Part shown: piece after piece, positions 7,295 to 15,568 of the stretch
Layout of the letters: each line of letters starts with the position of its first letter
How positions within the stretch are numbered: the stretch's first letter is position 1
The notes under the pieces: model-generated
Database searches by the model: none
Seen by the model: only the letters and a program-made list of their open reading frames with translations
Told to the model about the DNA's origin: nothing
Position numbers and translations under genes: made by a program
Source: Clostridiales bacterium
GTDB lineage: Bacteria; Bacillota; Clostridia; Saccharofermentanales; Saccharofermentanaceae
Length of the DNA stretch: 64,000 nucleotides
Assembly: GCA_017964005.1 (NCBI GenBank)
Contig: JAGCSR010000043.1
Location: 59,859 to 123,858 of the forward strand
Direction of reading: 5' to 3'

Positions 7295-8482
7295 TCAGTC
7301 GTCCAACTTCATGTCGCCCTGCTTGATCCAGCCGACTTTACGCAGAAGCTCGGAGATACCGAGAGATACTGCTGCAGGGAGTATGAAGTACATAACGACG
7401 ATCTCGATAACGACGATCCATGCGGGTGTCGTCTCGATCATTGTCGTGAATGTCGATATAGGTCCTACAAGACCTGCGGTACCCATACCGGATCCTACCG
7501 CGTTGGATGTCATCTGCAGTACGCAGGTGGACACGGGTCCCAATATCGCGGAAGATACGATGGAAGGTATCCAGATCCTGGGGTTCCTGATGATGTTGGG
7601 CATCTGGAGCATGGAGGTTCCGAGGCCCTGAGCAAGCAGTCCGTTGACCTTGTTTTCGCGATAGGAAGCAACTGCGAATCCGATCATGTTGCAGCAGCAT
7701 CCGATGGTCGCGGCTCCTGCGGTGATGCCGTTAAGTCCCAATGCGACGCCGATGGCGGCCGATGAGATAGGCAGTGTCAGGAAGATGCCCATGAGAACGG
7801 ATACGACGATACCCATGAGGAATGGCTGCTGTTCGGTGCCCCAGTTAACGAGGCTTCCGAGCCATGTCATGAACGCGGATACGTAGGGTCCCAGGAAGAT
7901 GCCTGCAGCGCCGCCGGTCGCGATGGTGACGAGAGGCGTTACGATGATGTCAACCTTGGTCTTGCCTGCTACCAGGTGTCCCAGTGTGATTCCGATGAGG
8001 GCTGCGATGAAAGCACCCAGAGGTTCACCGGGGGAGGGCAGGAGTACCTTGCCTTCCTGAAGAAGGGGCGCTGCCGCCGTAAATACCTTGGCATAAGCAC
8101 CGATCATACCGCAGACTGCCGCGGATATGGTGACCAGAGGTGACTCTTTGAACTTGATGGCTACACCCAGACCGATGCCGGCGCCCATCAGGCACTGGCA
8201 CATCTTGCCTACGAGTGTGATATATGTTCCGACAGGAGCGGGGATGTATCCGCCGATCGTGCCGATGATCGTTCCGATGATAAGGGTTGCGAACAGACCC
8301 GTAGCCATACCTGACAGACCATCGATGAAGATCTTGTTCAGGATCCTCTTGGCCTTGGAGTCGGACTTCTTCTTTTTGGACTTGTCGGAAGTCTCGGAAG
8401 CGGCAGCCGTCTCCTTTGCGGCGGTTGCGATCTTGCCCTGACTTAGTTGTCTGTTCTTCTTGCCTTTGTTCTTGGCAGCCAT
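7295..8482 (-). CDS. PTS system EIIC-type membrane transporter (orphan)
   Basis: This 395-residue multispanning protein shows about eight to ten hydrophobic helices. Motifs such as GLSGMATGLFATLIIGTIIG, GAGIGLGVAIKFKESPLVTIS and LTLPISSAAIGVALGL are typical of the PTS_EIIC_2 family. A Lys/Ser-rich hydrophilic N-terminus of about 48 residues (KKNRQLSQGK ... KKKKSDSKAK) precedes the first helix and is longer than usual. No EIIA or EIIB genes are nearby, so it may be a PTS-independent relative. AAGGAGGG precedes the ATG. The transported solute is unknown. Confidence 0.82.
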   Translation of the reverse strand: MAAKNKGKKNRQLSQGKIATAAKETAAASETSDKSKKKKSDSKAKRILNKIFIDGLSGMATGLFATLIIGTIIGTIGGYIPAPVGTYITLVGKMCQCLMGAGIGLGVAIKFKESPLVTISAAVCGMIGAYAKVFTAAAPLLQEGKVLLPSPGEPLGAFIAALIGITLGHLVAGKTKVDIIVTPLVTIATGGAAGIFLGPYVSAFMTWLGSLVNWGTEQQPFLMGIVVSVLMGIFLTLPISSAAIGVALGLNGITAGAATIGCCCNMIGFAVASYRENKVNGLLAQGLGTSMLQMPNIIRNPRIWIPSIVSSAILGPVSTCVLQMTSNAVGSGMGTAGLVGPISTFTTMIETTPAWIVVIEIVVMYFILPAAVSLGISELLRKVGWIKQGDMKLDD

Positions 8483-8737
8483 GGTATTACCCTCCTTGAA
8501 AGGTCGTTTTTCCTGCTTTCGGTGGTATTTTATTATTTTTCCGCTTCAAGTTCTATTGTCAGAATCAATATATTACCGCAATTTATGGGGAGGATTTAGG
8601 GACATTTGTTGATGTTCGGTTGTATATTTATATATAGAGCGATGCAAGATGCGGCAGATGTTTGTGAGAAAACATCCCGTAGATGCGTTTTATCTGTATA
8701 AGTTATCTTTACGAAGGAATAAGGGAGGATAAGACAG

Positions 8738-9946
8738 ATGAGAAGATGTATCAAGTATTTTATGGCGGCAGCGGCCGTCCCGGCGGTCGCTTTGGCGGCA
8801 GCAGCCTGCAGCAGTCTGAAGGATCTTCCGGTTACGGAAGATAAGGCGTCCGAAGCTTTGACATCCGCGACATCGGCTGCTGATACGGAGCCTTCGATAA
8901 GCGGGACTTCAGACGATATGTGGGGATTCATTCCTCAGTATTCGGATAACGGGGAGGAATCCGGAACTTCAAAGGACAATTCACTTCCGAAGTCCGGGAT
9001 CCCTCTGATGCAAGACGCGATAGAGGACTACTGCAGGGCGGCCATAGATTTTCTCAGCGAACAGAAGTTTACCATCGGTTCCGCACAGCCTTTCATGCTG
9101 ATGTCCGACAAAGACGACATCAACAAGGAAATTCAGATCGGTGAAGTTGTCGTTAATAACGGCTTGTTGTCATTCAATGTCCTTACCCGGATCGAAGAAC
9201 TCGTGCCCGAGTATGAGACGGATTATGAGACGATCCTGGTCTTGCAGGTCAACGGAAAGATCTGCGATTTCACATATGACGGGCAGAAGAGCGAGGGCGG
9301 CATGCTCAGGTTCAAAACCCGTACCAATACCGACTATGCGGGGCTTTTCGAGGCAAAGGATGTTCCGATCCGCAAAGGTAAGAATTCCTTTACGCTCATC
9401 GAGTTCTATTACAACCCCAAGCTCAACACCTACCTCCACGATATGTGCATTCCGTGCACTTTTGTCTCGGATAAGGACTACGAGGGCAAAACCGTCAAAT
9501 GCACGCCGGAGAAGAAGATCGGCAAGATCACTACGATCACAGACGAAGATGATGTATCCAAGGACGATATCTATTATACCAGGATGATCACTGATAAAGA
9601 CTATATCAATTTCGATGTTGATGATTCCGATATGGAGATCTTTACGTTAAGACCGGATCCCGACCTTCATTACTTCATCATCAACGACAACGATGACAAA
9701 GGTCCGTCCAACCGCGGAGGTCTCCTGTTCATGCTTGACAACGGCGAGCTCCTGCCGGTATGGGGCGGCAATAACTTCGGCGAAGTAAGCCTTACGGATA
9801 AGATACTCCGTAAAGAGATAACTATTCCGACTGACCTTAAGTCAGATAAGGAACACAGTATCTACTGGGGATATATCGAGACTTATAACGACAAGCTGGA
9901 TTGTTATACACACACCGAAGACTTCAAGATCGTAATCGGCGGGTGA
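8738..9946 (+). CDS. Predicted lipoprotein, unknown function
   Basis: The 402-residue protein begins with a signal peptide ending in a lipobox (ALAAAAC, Cys near residue 24). A Ser/Thr/Glu spacer and a mostly beta-looking ectodomain follow. It is rich in Asp/Lys and carries no catalytic motif I recognise. GGGAGG precedes the ATG. The gene is convergent with another lipoprotein gene, with only 8 bp between the stops. A surface-anchored binding or structural role is plausible but not supported further. The 255-bp region upstream holds no gene. Confidence 0.8.
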   Translation: MRRCIKYFMAAAAVPAVALAAAACSSLKDLPVTEDKASEALTSATSAADTEPSISGTSDDMWGFIPQYSDNGEESGTSKDNSLPKSGIPLMQDAIEDYCRAAIDFLSEQKFTIGSAQPFMLMSDKDDINKEIQIGEVVVNNGLLSFNVLTRIEELVPEYETDYETILVLQVNGKICDFTYDGQKSEGGMLRFKTRTNTDYAGLFEAKDVPIRKGKNSFTLIEFYYNPKLNTYLHDMCIPCTFVSDKDYEGKTVKCTPEKKIGKITTITDEDDVSKDDIYYTRMITDKDYINFDVDDSDMEIFTLRPDPDLHYFIINDNDDKGPSNRGGLLFMLDNGELLPVWGGNNFGEVSLTDKILRKEITIPTDLKSDKEHSIYWGYIETYNDKLDCYTHTEDFKIVIGG

Positions 9947-9954
9947 TATGATCC

Positions 9955-11367
9955 TTACTTCAGCATGGAAGTGTATGTCTTGAGGGATTTTTCCGTCTGA
10001 GCATATATCGTTACCACGTGGAAGTCCACATCCGTGGGGATGACGATGAACCTCAGGTATGAAGTCATGCCGCCGCCTGTAAGCTTGATGTCGGAGGACT
10101 TATAGTTCCTGCCGCCTATCTTGATCTTGTCTTTCTTGACGGTGGTCTTATATCCCATGGTCTCGTACAGCTCCTTGCGGGCCTCGGTCATGTAATCCCG
10201 GATCTGCTCGTCGGTTACCTTATCACCTGAGTGGGCGTAGTCTGCGAAGAAGACGGTCAGGCAGTACAGGAATTCGAAGGAGAAGTCGCCGTCGTCATCC
10301 GAGACGATGAATTCGACCTGATCCTTGCCGAAAGTCTTGAGTATGTCGTTGCCAAGAGAAGACTTCGCATCAACGAAGAAGTAACCGTCAGGCAGCTCTA
10401 CTTTGACATCCGACAGCTTGATGTTGTAAGACTTGCCGTCGGGACAGCGGAACACGCCTTCCGACAAGTCTTCCGGTTTGTCAACTACATTGCAGGTGTA
10501 TTCAGTCTGCTCCCCGTCGTACTTCAGCACGATGCTGTATGTTCCGGCCTTCAAGACCTTGCCTGTGGCGTAATTGATCAGTATGGATTCCGATCCGCGC
10601 CCTGCTTCACCGGAGTCTTCCGCCAGGACTTCTTCTTCGCCGAGGGTTCCCTTGTATCTGACCTCATAGTCGTAGACCCAGTCGAACCTGGAGCCTTTCT
10701 CGTCCAAAGCTATCTCCAGGCTTATCTTCTTGGGCTCTGTATATGTGTCGTTCTCGGCGTCAACGAAAGTATATCCTGTCAGATATTTGGTAAGGTTATC
10801 CGCCATTACGATCTCATCGAATTCCGCGAAATCAAAGATATTCTCAAGCATCTCCGAATTCTCCCAGACCGCCTTGCCGTCCTTGAAGACGAATCTCATG
10901 GGGAGCGTATATATCAAGACATACTGCAGAAGATCATACTTGTTCACTGCTTCTTCCAGTGCCCCTACGTTGCGGTAGTACTTGTTATTCTTGGCAAATC
11001 CCTGGTAGTCTACGATCATGAACTTGACCTTGATCGTGGCAAATCTGTCTAAGTACCCGGAGAATTCTATGGTGTCATTGAGTATCTGCGATCTCATAGT
11101 CGCAGCTATTGCTTTCCGGACTGCCACGGTTTCTTCGTCATCGCGGCCTTCGCCCAGAGTAAACCGATCGCGGAGCTTTTCGTTATCTTCGTACAGATAT
11201 GCCGAGAGGGAAGAATAGTCTTGTGACGTAACATATTCGGTGATCTTCTCACAGCTGTTCAGCACCATGGCCTTGCGCTCTTCATTGTTCCTCACGGCGC
11301 ACCCCGCAAGGTTTAAGATAAAGATCGTGCAGATAATGAGACAGACTGTCCTTTTGAATCGTTCCAT
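9955..11367 (-). CDS. Predicted lipoprotein, unknown function
   Basis: The ATG at 11367 begins a lipoprotein signal peptide (MERFKRTVCLIICTIF ... LAGC, lipobox Cys near residue 23). The protein has 470 residues and is mainly an extracytoplasmic mixed alpha/beta chain without a recognised family. Its C-terminal part resembles small proteins with a PsbP-like fold (VTIYAQTEKSLKTYTSMLK), but this is weak. An in-frame TTG at 11397 would add ten residues that read through a run of nine G. That run sits where the ribosome binding site should be, so start selection or tract length could affect expression. Confidence 0.78.
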   Translation of the reverse strand: MERFKRTVCLIICTIFILNLAGCAVRNNEERKAMVLNSCEKITEYVTSQDYSSLSAYLYEDNEKLRDRFTLGEGRDDEETVAVRKAIAATMRSQILNDTIEFSGYLDRFATIKVKFMIVDYQGFAKNNKYYRNVGALEEAVNKYDLLQYVLIYTLPMRFVFKDGKAVWENSEMLENIFDFAEFDEIVMADNLTKYLTGYTFVDAENDTYTEPKKISLEIALDEKGSRFDWVYDYEVRYKGTLGEEEVLAEDSGEAGRGSESILINYATGKVLKAGTYSIVLKYDGEQTEYTCNVVDKPEDLSEGVFRCPDGKSYNIKLSDVKVELPDGYFFVDAKSSLGNDILKTFGKDQVEFIVSDDDGDFSFEFLYCLTVFFADYAHSGDKVTDEQIRDYMTEARKELYETMGYKTTVKKDKIKIGGRNYKSSDIKLTGGGMTSYLRFIVIPTDVDFHVVTIYAQTEKSLKTYTSMLK

Positions 11368-11373
11368 ATGATT

Positions 11374-11382
11374 CCCCCCCCC
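11374..11382 (-). promoter_or_regulatory. Homopolymeric G9 tract at the ribosome-binding position
   Basis: Nine consecutive C on the + strand (G on the coding strand) end 6 bp before the ATG at 11367. They replace a normal GGAGG and can pair with the anti-Shine-Dalgarno only with a G-U wobble. Nine-base G tracts can slip during replication. Confidence 0.55.
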
Positions 11383-11418
11383 GCGATATTTCTCCAAGCA
11401 TTATAACACCGTATGCGC

Positions 11419-11478
11419 AAAAAAAAGCCCCCCGTATCGGTAGGGTTAGGTTAGAAGTTGGTATAAGGTGATACGGGG
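11419..11478 (-). terminator. Rho-independent terminator of glutathione peroxidase gene
   Basis: On the minus strand CCCCGTATC (11478-11470) pairs with GATACGGGG (11438-11430). The stem is followed by GGC and eight T (11426-11419). Confidence 0.8.
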
Positions 11479-11537
11479 AGCCGGAGAGGGTATATGAAAA
11501 AAGTGCAAAAGCGAGACATACTCTGGAGTAGTGGGGG

Positions 11538-12080
11538 CTACAAAAGAGCTACCGTCCGCTTCTCGACTTCTTTCATGCTTAATGTTGGTTCGAACCTTGC
11601 GACAACATTGCCCTGCCGGTCAATCAGGAACTTCGTGAAGTTCCACTTGATGTCGGGGTTCGACTCGTACTCGGGATCGGACTTCTTGAGCATCTTATCC
11701 AGGACCTTCGCCATCATGCCCTTACCGAACCCTTCGAATCCTTTCTCAGACTTAAGGTATGTGTAAAGCGGCAGTTCATTCTCGCCGTTTACATCTGACT
11801 TCCGCATCTGCGGGAAAGTCGTGTTGTAGTGAACCTGGCAGAATTCATGTATCTCCTCGTCTGTACCCGGCGCCTGGTTGCCGAACTGGTTGCAGGGGAT
11901 ATCCAATATCTCAAGTCCCTGGTCGTGGTACTTGGTGTACATCTCCTCGATCGGCTTGTACTGCGGTGTGAATCCGCACCCGGTTGCCGTGTTGACGATA
12001 AGGATCACCTTGCCGCGCAGATCACCGAGCGAGAAGACCTCGCCTTTAGCGGTCGTGACATTGTAATCATAGATCGACAT
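11538..12080 (-). CDS. Glutathione peroxidase family protein (Cys type)
   Basis: The 180-residue protein has the full thioredoxin-fold peroxidase signature. The catalytic loop NTATGCGFTPQY carries the peroxidatic Cys at about position 36, in place of selenocysteine. LDIPCNQFGNQAPGT holds the Gln of the catalytic tetrad and the resolving-Cys region, and WNFTKFLID holds the Trp/Asn pair. Bacterial Cys-type members usually use thioredoxin as well as, or instead of, glutathione to reduce hydroperoxides. The gene diverges from a glutamate-cysteine ligase, which suggests a joint thiol-redox function. GGAGG precedes the ATG, and a strong terminator follows the gene. Confidence 0.93.
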   Translation of the reverse strand: MSIYDYNVTTAKGEVFSLGDLRGKVILIVNTATGCGFTPQYKPIEEMYTKYHDQGLEILDIPCNQFGNQAPGTDEEIHEFCQVHYNTTFPQMRKSDVNGENELPLYTYLKSEKGFEGFGKGMMAKVLDKMLKKSDPEYESNPDIKWNFTKFLIDRQGNVVARFEPTLSMKEVEKRTVALL

Positions 12081-12404
12081 GAACCCAACCTCCGTTAACT
12101 ACCTACGCATATACTTTACCGCGAAAAGTTTATGCCTGTATTGCCGCGAAAAGTACATTTTGCAAAATTTTTGTGAACACGGTGTCATCCGGATCTTACC
12201 TGTTGACCTGAATAAGCGCTCCATATGGCCTTCAGTCACTAAATTGTTCACTAAAACATCTTGTATAAGTGACTAAACCGGTGACTGAATGGTTGCTCAC
12301 TCGATTACTCACTGAAAAACGTTCTGAGTGAGCAGAGCAGCATCCACTGACTTTGTATCGCTGTTACATTACTCGAAAACCCTCTTTTCGACACGTATGG
12401 GAAC
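12081..12404. promoter_or_regulatory. Divergent gpx-gshA regulatory region with repeated words
   Basis: No gene is seen. Near the peroxidase start, two direct copies of CCGCGAAAAGT lie at 12119-12129 and 12144-12154, 25 bp apart, and are candidate operator half-sites. Further right, variants of AGTGACT/AGTCACT/CTCACTGA recur eight or so times (12231-12350). They include the inverted pairs TTCAGTCAC (12231-12239) with GTGACTGAA (12281-12289), and GCTCACTC (12295-12302) with GAGTGAGC (12326-12333). Confidence 0.65.
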
Positions 12405-12405
12405 A

Positions 12406-12462
12406 ATAACCTATTGACTTGGTAGGTTTGACATGCTATAACCTACAAAATCACTAGGTTAT
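12406..12462 (+). promoter_or_regulatory. gshA promoter with two ATAACCTA-N9-TAGGTT operators
   Basis: TTGACT (12414-12419) and TATAAC (12437-12442) have a 17-bp spacer. Operator 1, ATAACCTA-N9-TAGGTTTG, spans 12406-12430 with the -35 box inside its N9. Operator 2, ATAACCTA-N9-TAGGTTAT, spans 12438-12462 and overlaps the -10 box. The repeat distance is 32 bp, about three helical turns, as expected for two dimers on one face of the DNA. Confidence 0.75.
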
Positions 12463-12517
12463 TCGTGTGAAGATAACTTGGTACGAGTAAGTTTCCTCAC
12501 AAAGGAGGACAAAAGAA

Positions 12518-13762
12518 ATGGGTATTAAGAGTGAGATAAGAGAATATTTGAAGAGCGGAGAGTCCTATAGCCGTGATCTCGGGCTTGAGATCGAGCATTT
12601 TGTCGTTGACGGGAACGGCGATCAGATCGGTTTTGAGGAGATCTCCAAGCTGATCTGGCAGGTAGGAACGTATCTGAAAGCCGATATTACTTATATGGAT
12701 GGATTCCCTGTGGGCTATGTAACGGAGGACCACTCCATAAGCCTGGAACCGTCCTGCCAGTTTGAGATCAGCATAAGCCCTTATCCTGACACGGCTTCTA
12801 TCAGAAGAGTCTATGATACTTTTTTTAATAACTGGCAGCTCATCTTCGCTACCAGGGGATACCGCATGATCACCGCGGGTAATCTTCCTAAGGTGGAAAC
12901 GGGAAATATCACTCCCGATGATATCCCGTTGTCGCCAAAAAAGAGATATAAATACATGGATCAGTATTTCCTCAAGTCCGGAAAGTACGGCAGATACATG
13001 ATGCGCTCATCCGGTTCGGCCCAGGTGTCGATAGATTACAGGTCGGAAGAAGATATGGTAAGGAAACTTCGGATCCTATCCAAGATCTCACCTGTCCTGA
13101 TGATAATGATGGAGAATAAGACCGATGAACTCTCGACATTGCCCGAGCACCCCGATAAGCCGCATCTGCTGCGTATACAGGAGTGGGACGATCTTGACCC
13201 TTCCAGAACGGGGTTCGTGCCGTACTCTTTGGAGGAAGGCTTCGGATATGAGAAGATGGCGGATGTTATCTACAACACGCCGCTGATCCTGCTTACCGAT
13301 AACGGCGAGACAACGTTTGTGGATTCTAAGAGTGCCAAAGACCTTTTCAACGAAGGCATACTCAATGAGGCAGATCTTACACCTGAGCGCAGGATCAAGC
13401 TCATCGAGCATTTTATGTCCATGGGATTCTTCCACTTCCGCGTGAAAAAATACATCGAAGTAAGGGTTGCCGATGCAGTGCCGATCGATAAAGCTCTGGG
13501 ATATGTGGCGCTTCTTAAGGGGCTTATGTACTCGGATGAGAATCTGGATGTTCTTGAGAAAGCGTTTTCGCGCGTAGGATCGGTATCCGATATACAGGAT
13601 GCAGTCGAAAGCATTGAGAAAGACGGGCTTTCGGCTACGATCTACGAAGGGAAGACTGCCGCCGAATGGGCTGATCTTCTCGTTGAACTTGCGGACAGGG
13701 CGCTGCCCGAAGATGATAAGAGGTATTTGGAAAATGTGCGAGTTGTTCGGAGTTACGTCTGA
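12518..13762 (+). CDS. Glutamate-cysteine ligase, GCS2 family
   Basis: The 414-residue protein starts with LGLEIEHFVVD, the metal/ATP-binding Glu motif of the GCS2 (plant/EgtA-type) ligases. EDHSISLEPSCQFEIS follows near residue 70-90, and a C-terminal EVRVADAVP also contains family-typical acidic residues. It would form gamma-glutamylcysteine from Glu and Cys with ATP in the cytosol. AGGAGG precedes the ATG. The next gene, a class II amidotransferase, overlaps its 3' end by 29 bp. No glutathione synthetase gene is visible, so the product may stay gamma-glutamylcysteine or feed another gamma-glutamyl thiol. Confidence 0.85.
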   Translation: MGIKSEIREYLKSGESYSRDLGLEIEHFVVDGNGDQIGFEEISKLIWQVGTYLKADITYMDGFPVGYVTEDHSISLEPSCQFEISISPYPDTASIRRVYDTFFNNWQLIFATRGYRMITAGNLPKVETGNITPDDIPLSPKKRYKYMDQYFLKSGKYGRYMMRSSGSAQVSIDYRSEEDMVRKLRILSKISPVLMIMMENKTDELSTLPEHPDKPHLLRIQEWDDLDPSRTGFVPYSLEEGFGYEKMADVIYNTPLILLTDNGETTFVDSKSAKDLFNEGILNEADLTPERRIKLIEHFMSMGFFHFRVKKYIEVRVADAVPIDKALGYVALLKGLMYSDENLDVLEKAFSRVGSVSDIQDAVESIEKDGLSATIYEGKTAAEWADLLVELADRALPEDDKRYLENVRVVRSYV

Positions 13763-14507
13763 CCGGAAGGTCGAACTTAATAAGCTGCTGCGGTTGTTTT
13801 TCGAACACAGCAGCGAGCATCCGAACGGCTGGGGTCTGGCTTTTTTTGACGACGGAAATATCTCCATTGAGCGCGAGCCTGTTAAAGCATCAGACAGTCA
13901 CTATCTTAAAAACCGCCTTACGGGCGAGATCTTATCTTCCCGTATGATGGCGCACATCAGGCGCGCGACTGTAGGTGAGATCAGTTTCAATAATACACAT
14001 CCGTTTACAGGCCGTGATGATACCGGCAGACAATGGGTCCTTATGCATAACGGTACGATCTTCGAATCTTCGGAACTTACGAGATACCAATGCTTCCAGA
14101 AGGGGTCGACCGACAGTGAGAGGATACTGCTCTACATTATCGACCGGATTAACACGCTGCACCGGGAGGACGGTGATGTCGAAGCCCCTGAAGTCAGGAT
14201 AAATGTGATCGATGATGTCGTGCACAAACTATCCGAACATAATAAGATCAATCTCATGATCTTCGACGGCGAGAATTTCTATATTCATAAGAACGAAGCA
14301 GGGACTTTATTCCGATACAGTCACAACGGTACCGTGATCCTTTCCACCAAGGCACTAATGCGCGAAGGGTGGGAAGAGATACCGCAGAACCGGCTGCTCG
14401 TATATAGGGACGGTAACCTTGTTTTTGAGGGGGATCCGCATGACAATACTTACGTCATGAACGAGGAGAATATGAAGACTTTGTTTATGGGGTATGCCGG
14501 GCTTTGA
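13734..14507 (+). CDS. Class II glutamine amidotransferase (YafJ/EgtC-like)
   Basis: The ATG at 13734 is chosen because it places Cys directly after Met (MCELFGVTS), the N-terminal nucleophile of class II (Ntn) amidohydrolases; upstream in-frame starts would bury it. The 257-residue protein also shows NGWGLAFF, AHIRRATVG, NTHPF and the LMHNGTI loop, all conserved in the family. Relatives hydrolyse gamma-glutamyl amides; EgtC removes glutamate from a gamma-glutamyl-cysteine conjugate in ergothioneine synthesis. Overlap with the glutamate-cysteine ligase strongly suggests the two act on the same gamma-glutamyl thiol. The exact substrate is unknown. Confidence 0.88.
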   Translation: MCELFGVTSDRKVELNKLLRLFFEHSSEHPNGWGLAFFDDGNISIEREPVKASDSHYLKNRLTGEILSSRMMAHIRRATVGEISFNNTHPFTGRDDTGRQWVLMHNGTIFESSELTRYQCFQKGSTDSERILLYIIDRINTLHREDGDVEAPEVRINVIDDVVHKLSEHNKINLMIFDGENFYIHKNEAGTLFRYSHNGTVILSTKALMREGWEEIPQNRLLVYRDGNLVFEGDPHDNTYVMNEENMKTLFMGYAGL

Positions 14508-14634
14508 TATTTTCGACAAAAACAGGGCATAAGAGCTGCAAATCCTTGTAATTGACTTATCGGATAAAGAAGTATAAATTATGTTTTGTTTGAGACGAAA
14601 ACACAATATTTGAAAAACAATTCGGAGGTGCCAC

Positions 14635-15489
14635 ATGGCAGCAGAAGAGATCAAAAAGAATGTAACCGAAGCCGTTAAGAAGGCAGAGGTCAAAGTAGAG
14701 ACAAAAGCCGCAGAGGTCAAGACCGAAGTCAAGGAGAAGGCCGCTGAGATTAAGGAGAAGACAGTCGAGGTCAAGGATAAGGCCGTAGCTAAGACTGTTG
14801 AGGTTAAGGACAAGACTTGCGCCAAGGCAGCAGAGGTCAAGACTGAGGTCAAAGAGAAGGCAGCTGAGGTGAAGACAGACGTTGTTGCAAAGAAGGATGC
14901 CGTTAAGACCTGCGCTAAGGCTAAGGTTAACAAGGTTGCCAAGAAGGTTGAGAAGAAGACAGAGCCCAAGGCTGAGGCAAAGGCTGAAGTTAAGGCAGAG
15001 CCCGCTAAGGCAGCACCTGTTGTTGCAGCAGTAGCAGCAGCTCCCGCAGCAGCACCCGTTGTTGCCGCAGCAGTAAAGAAGGCAGAGGAGAAGAAGCCCG
15101 CGGCTAAGAAGGCTCCCGCCAAGAAGCCCGCAGCTAAGAAGCCTGCAGCAAAGAAAGCTGCTGCCAAGAAGCCCGCAGTAAAGGCTGAAGCCAAGAAAGC
15201 AGAGCCCGCAAAGAAGGCAGCTCCCGCAGCTAAGAAAGCTGCTCCTGCAAAGAAAGTTGCAGCTAAGAAAACTCCCGCTAAGAAGCCCGCTGCAAAGAAG
15301 ACCGTTAAGGATGCAGACAAGTTCGTTATCCAGTATCAGGGCAAAGAGACCGACTTCAAGACAATCGTCAAGAAGGTCAATGCAGTTGACAGCAATATCA
15401 AGACAGTTGATGTTTATGTTAAGCCCGAGGATAACAAGACATACTATGTTATCAACGGCACAAACACGGGTGCAGTAGATCTGTTCTGA
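14635..15489 (+). CDS. Lys/Ala-rich histone H1-like protein with DUF6465 C-terminus
   Basis: This 284-residue, very basic protein has three parts. Residues 1-110 are an amphipathic, heptad-like Lys/Glu/Val segment (VKEKAAEV, EVKDKAV) likely to form long helices. Residues about 115-225 are repeats of PAAKK/APAKK, as in histone H1 tails. The last 60 residues (KFVIQYQGKETDFKTIVKKVN ... DVYVKPEDNKTYYVING) form a small domain I recognise as DUF6465. DNA or polyanion binding, as in bacterial nucleoid proteins, is likely from composition but unproven. GGAGG precedes the ATG. The gene is monocistronic with a strong terminator. Confidence 0.88.
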   Translation: MAAEEIKKNVTEAVKKAEVKVETKAAEVKTEVKEKAAEIKEKTVEVKDKAVAKTVEVKDKTCAKAAEVKTEVKEKAAEVKTDVVAKKDAVKTCAKAKVNKVAKKVEKKTEPKAEAKAEVKAEPAKAAPVVAAVAAAPAAAPVVAAAVKKAEEKKPAAKKAPAKKPAAKKPAAKKAAAKKPAVKAEAKKAEPAKKAAPAAKKAAPAKKVAAKKTPAKKPAAKKTVKDADKFVIQYQGKETDFKTIVKKVNAVDSNIKTVDVYVKPEDNKTYYVINGTNTGAVDLF

Positions 15490-15520
15490 TCAATAAGACA
15501 ATAGGATATAGAGAATGACG

Positions 15521-15549
15521 TCCCGCAGTAATCTGCGGGATGTTTTTTT
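15521..15549 (+). terminator. Rho-independent terminator
   Basis: TCCCGCAG (15521-15528) pairs with CTGCGGGA (15533-15540) around a TAAT loop and is followed by TGTTTTTTT. Confidence 0.9.
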
Positions 15550-15568
15550 GTTGTGGAAGTCTAAGGGG

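Noticed and set aside
14355..15320. Long antisense frame opposite the Lys/Ala-rich protein, with FLAAGFLA-like repeats resembling a membrane protein
   Set aside because: It is the mirror image of the AAG/GCA repeat codons of the sense gene. It has no RBS and crosses two unrelated genes.
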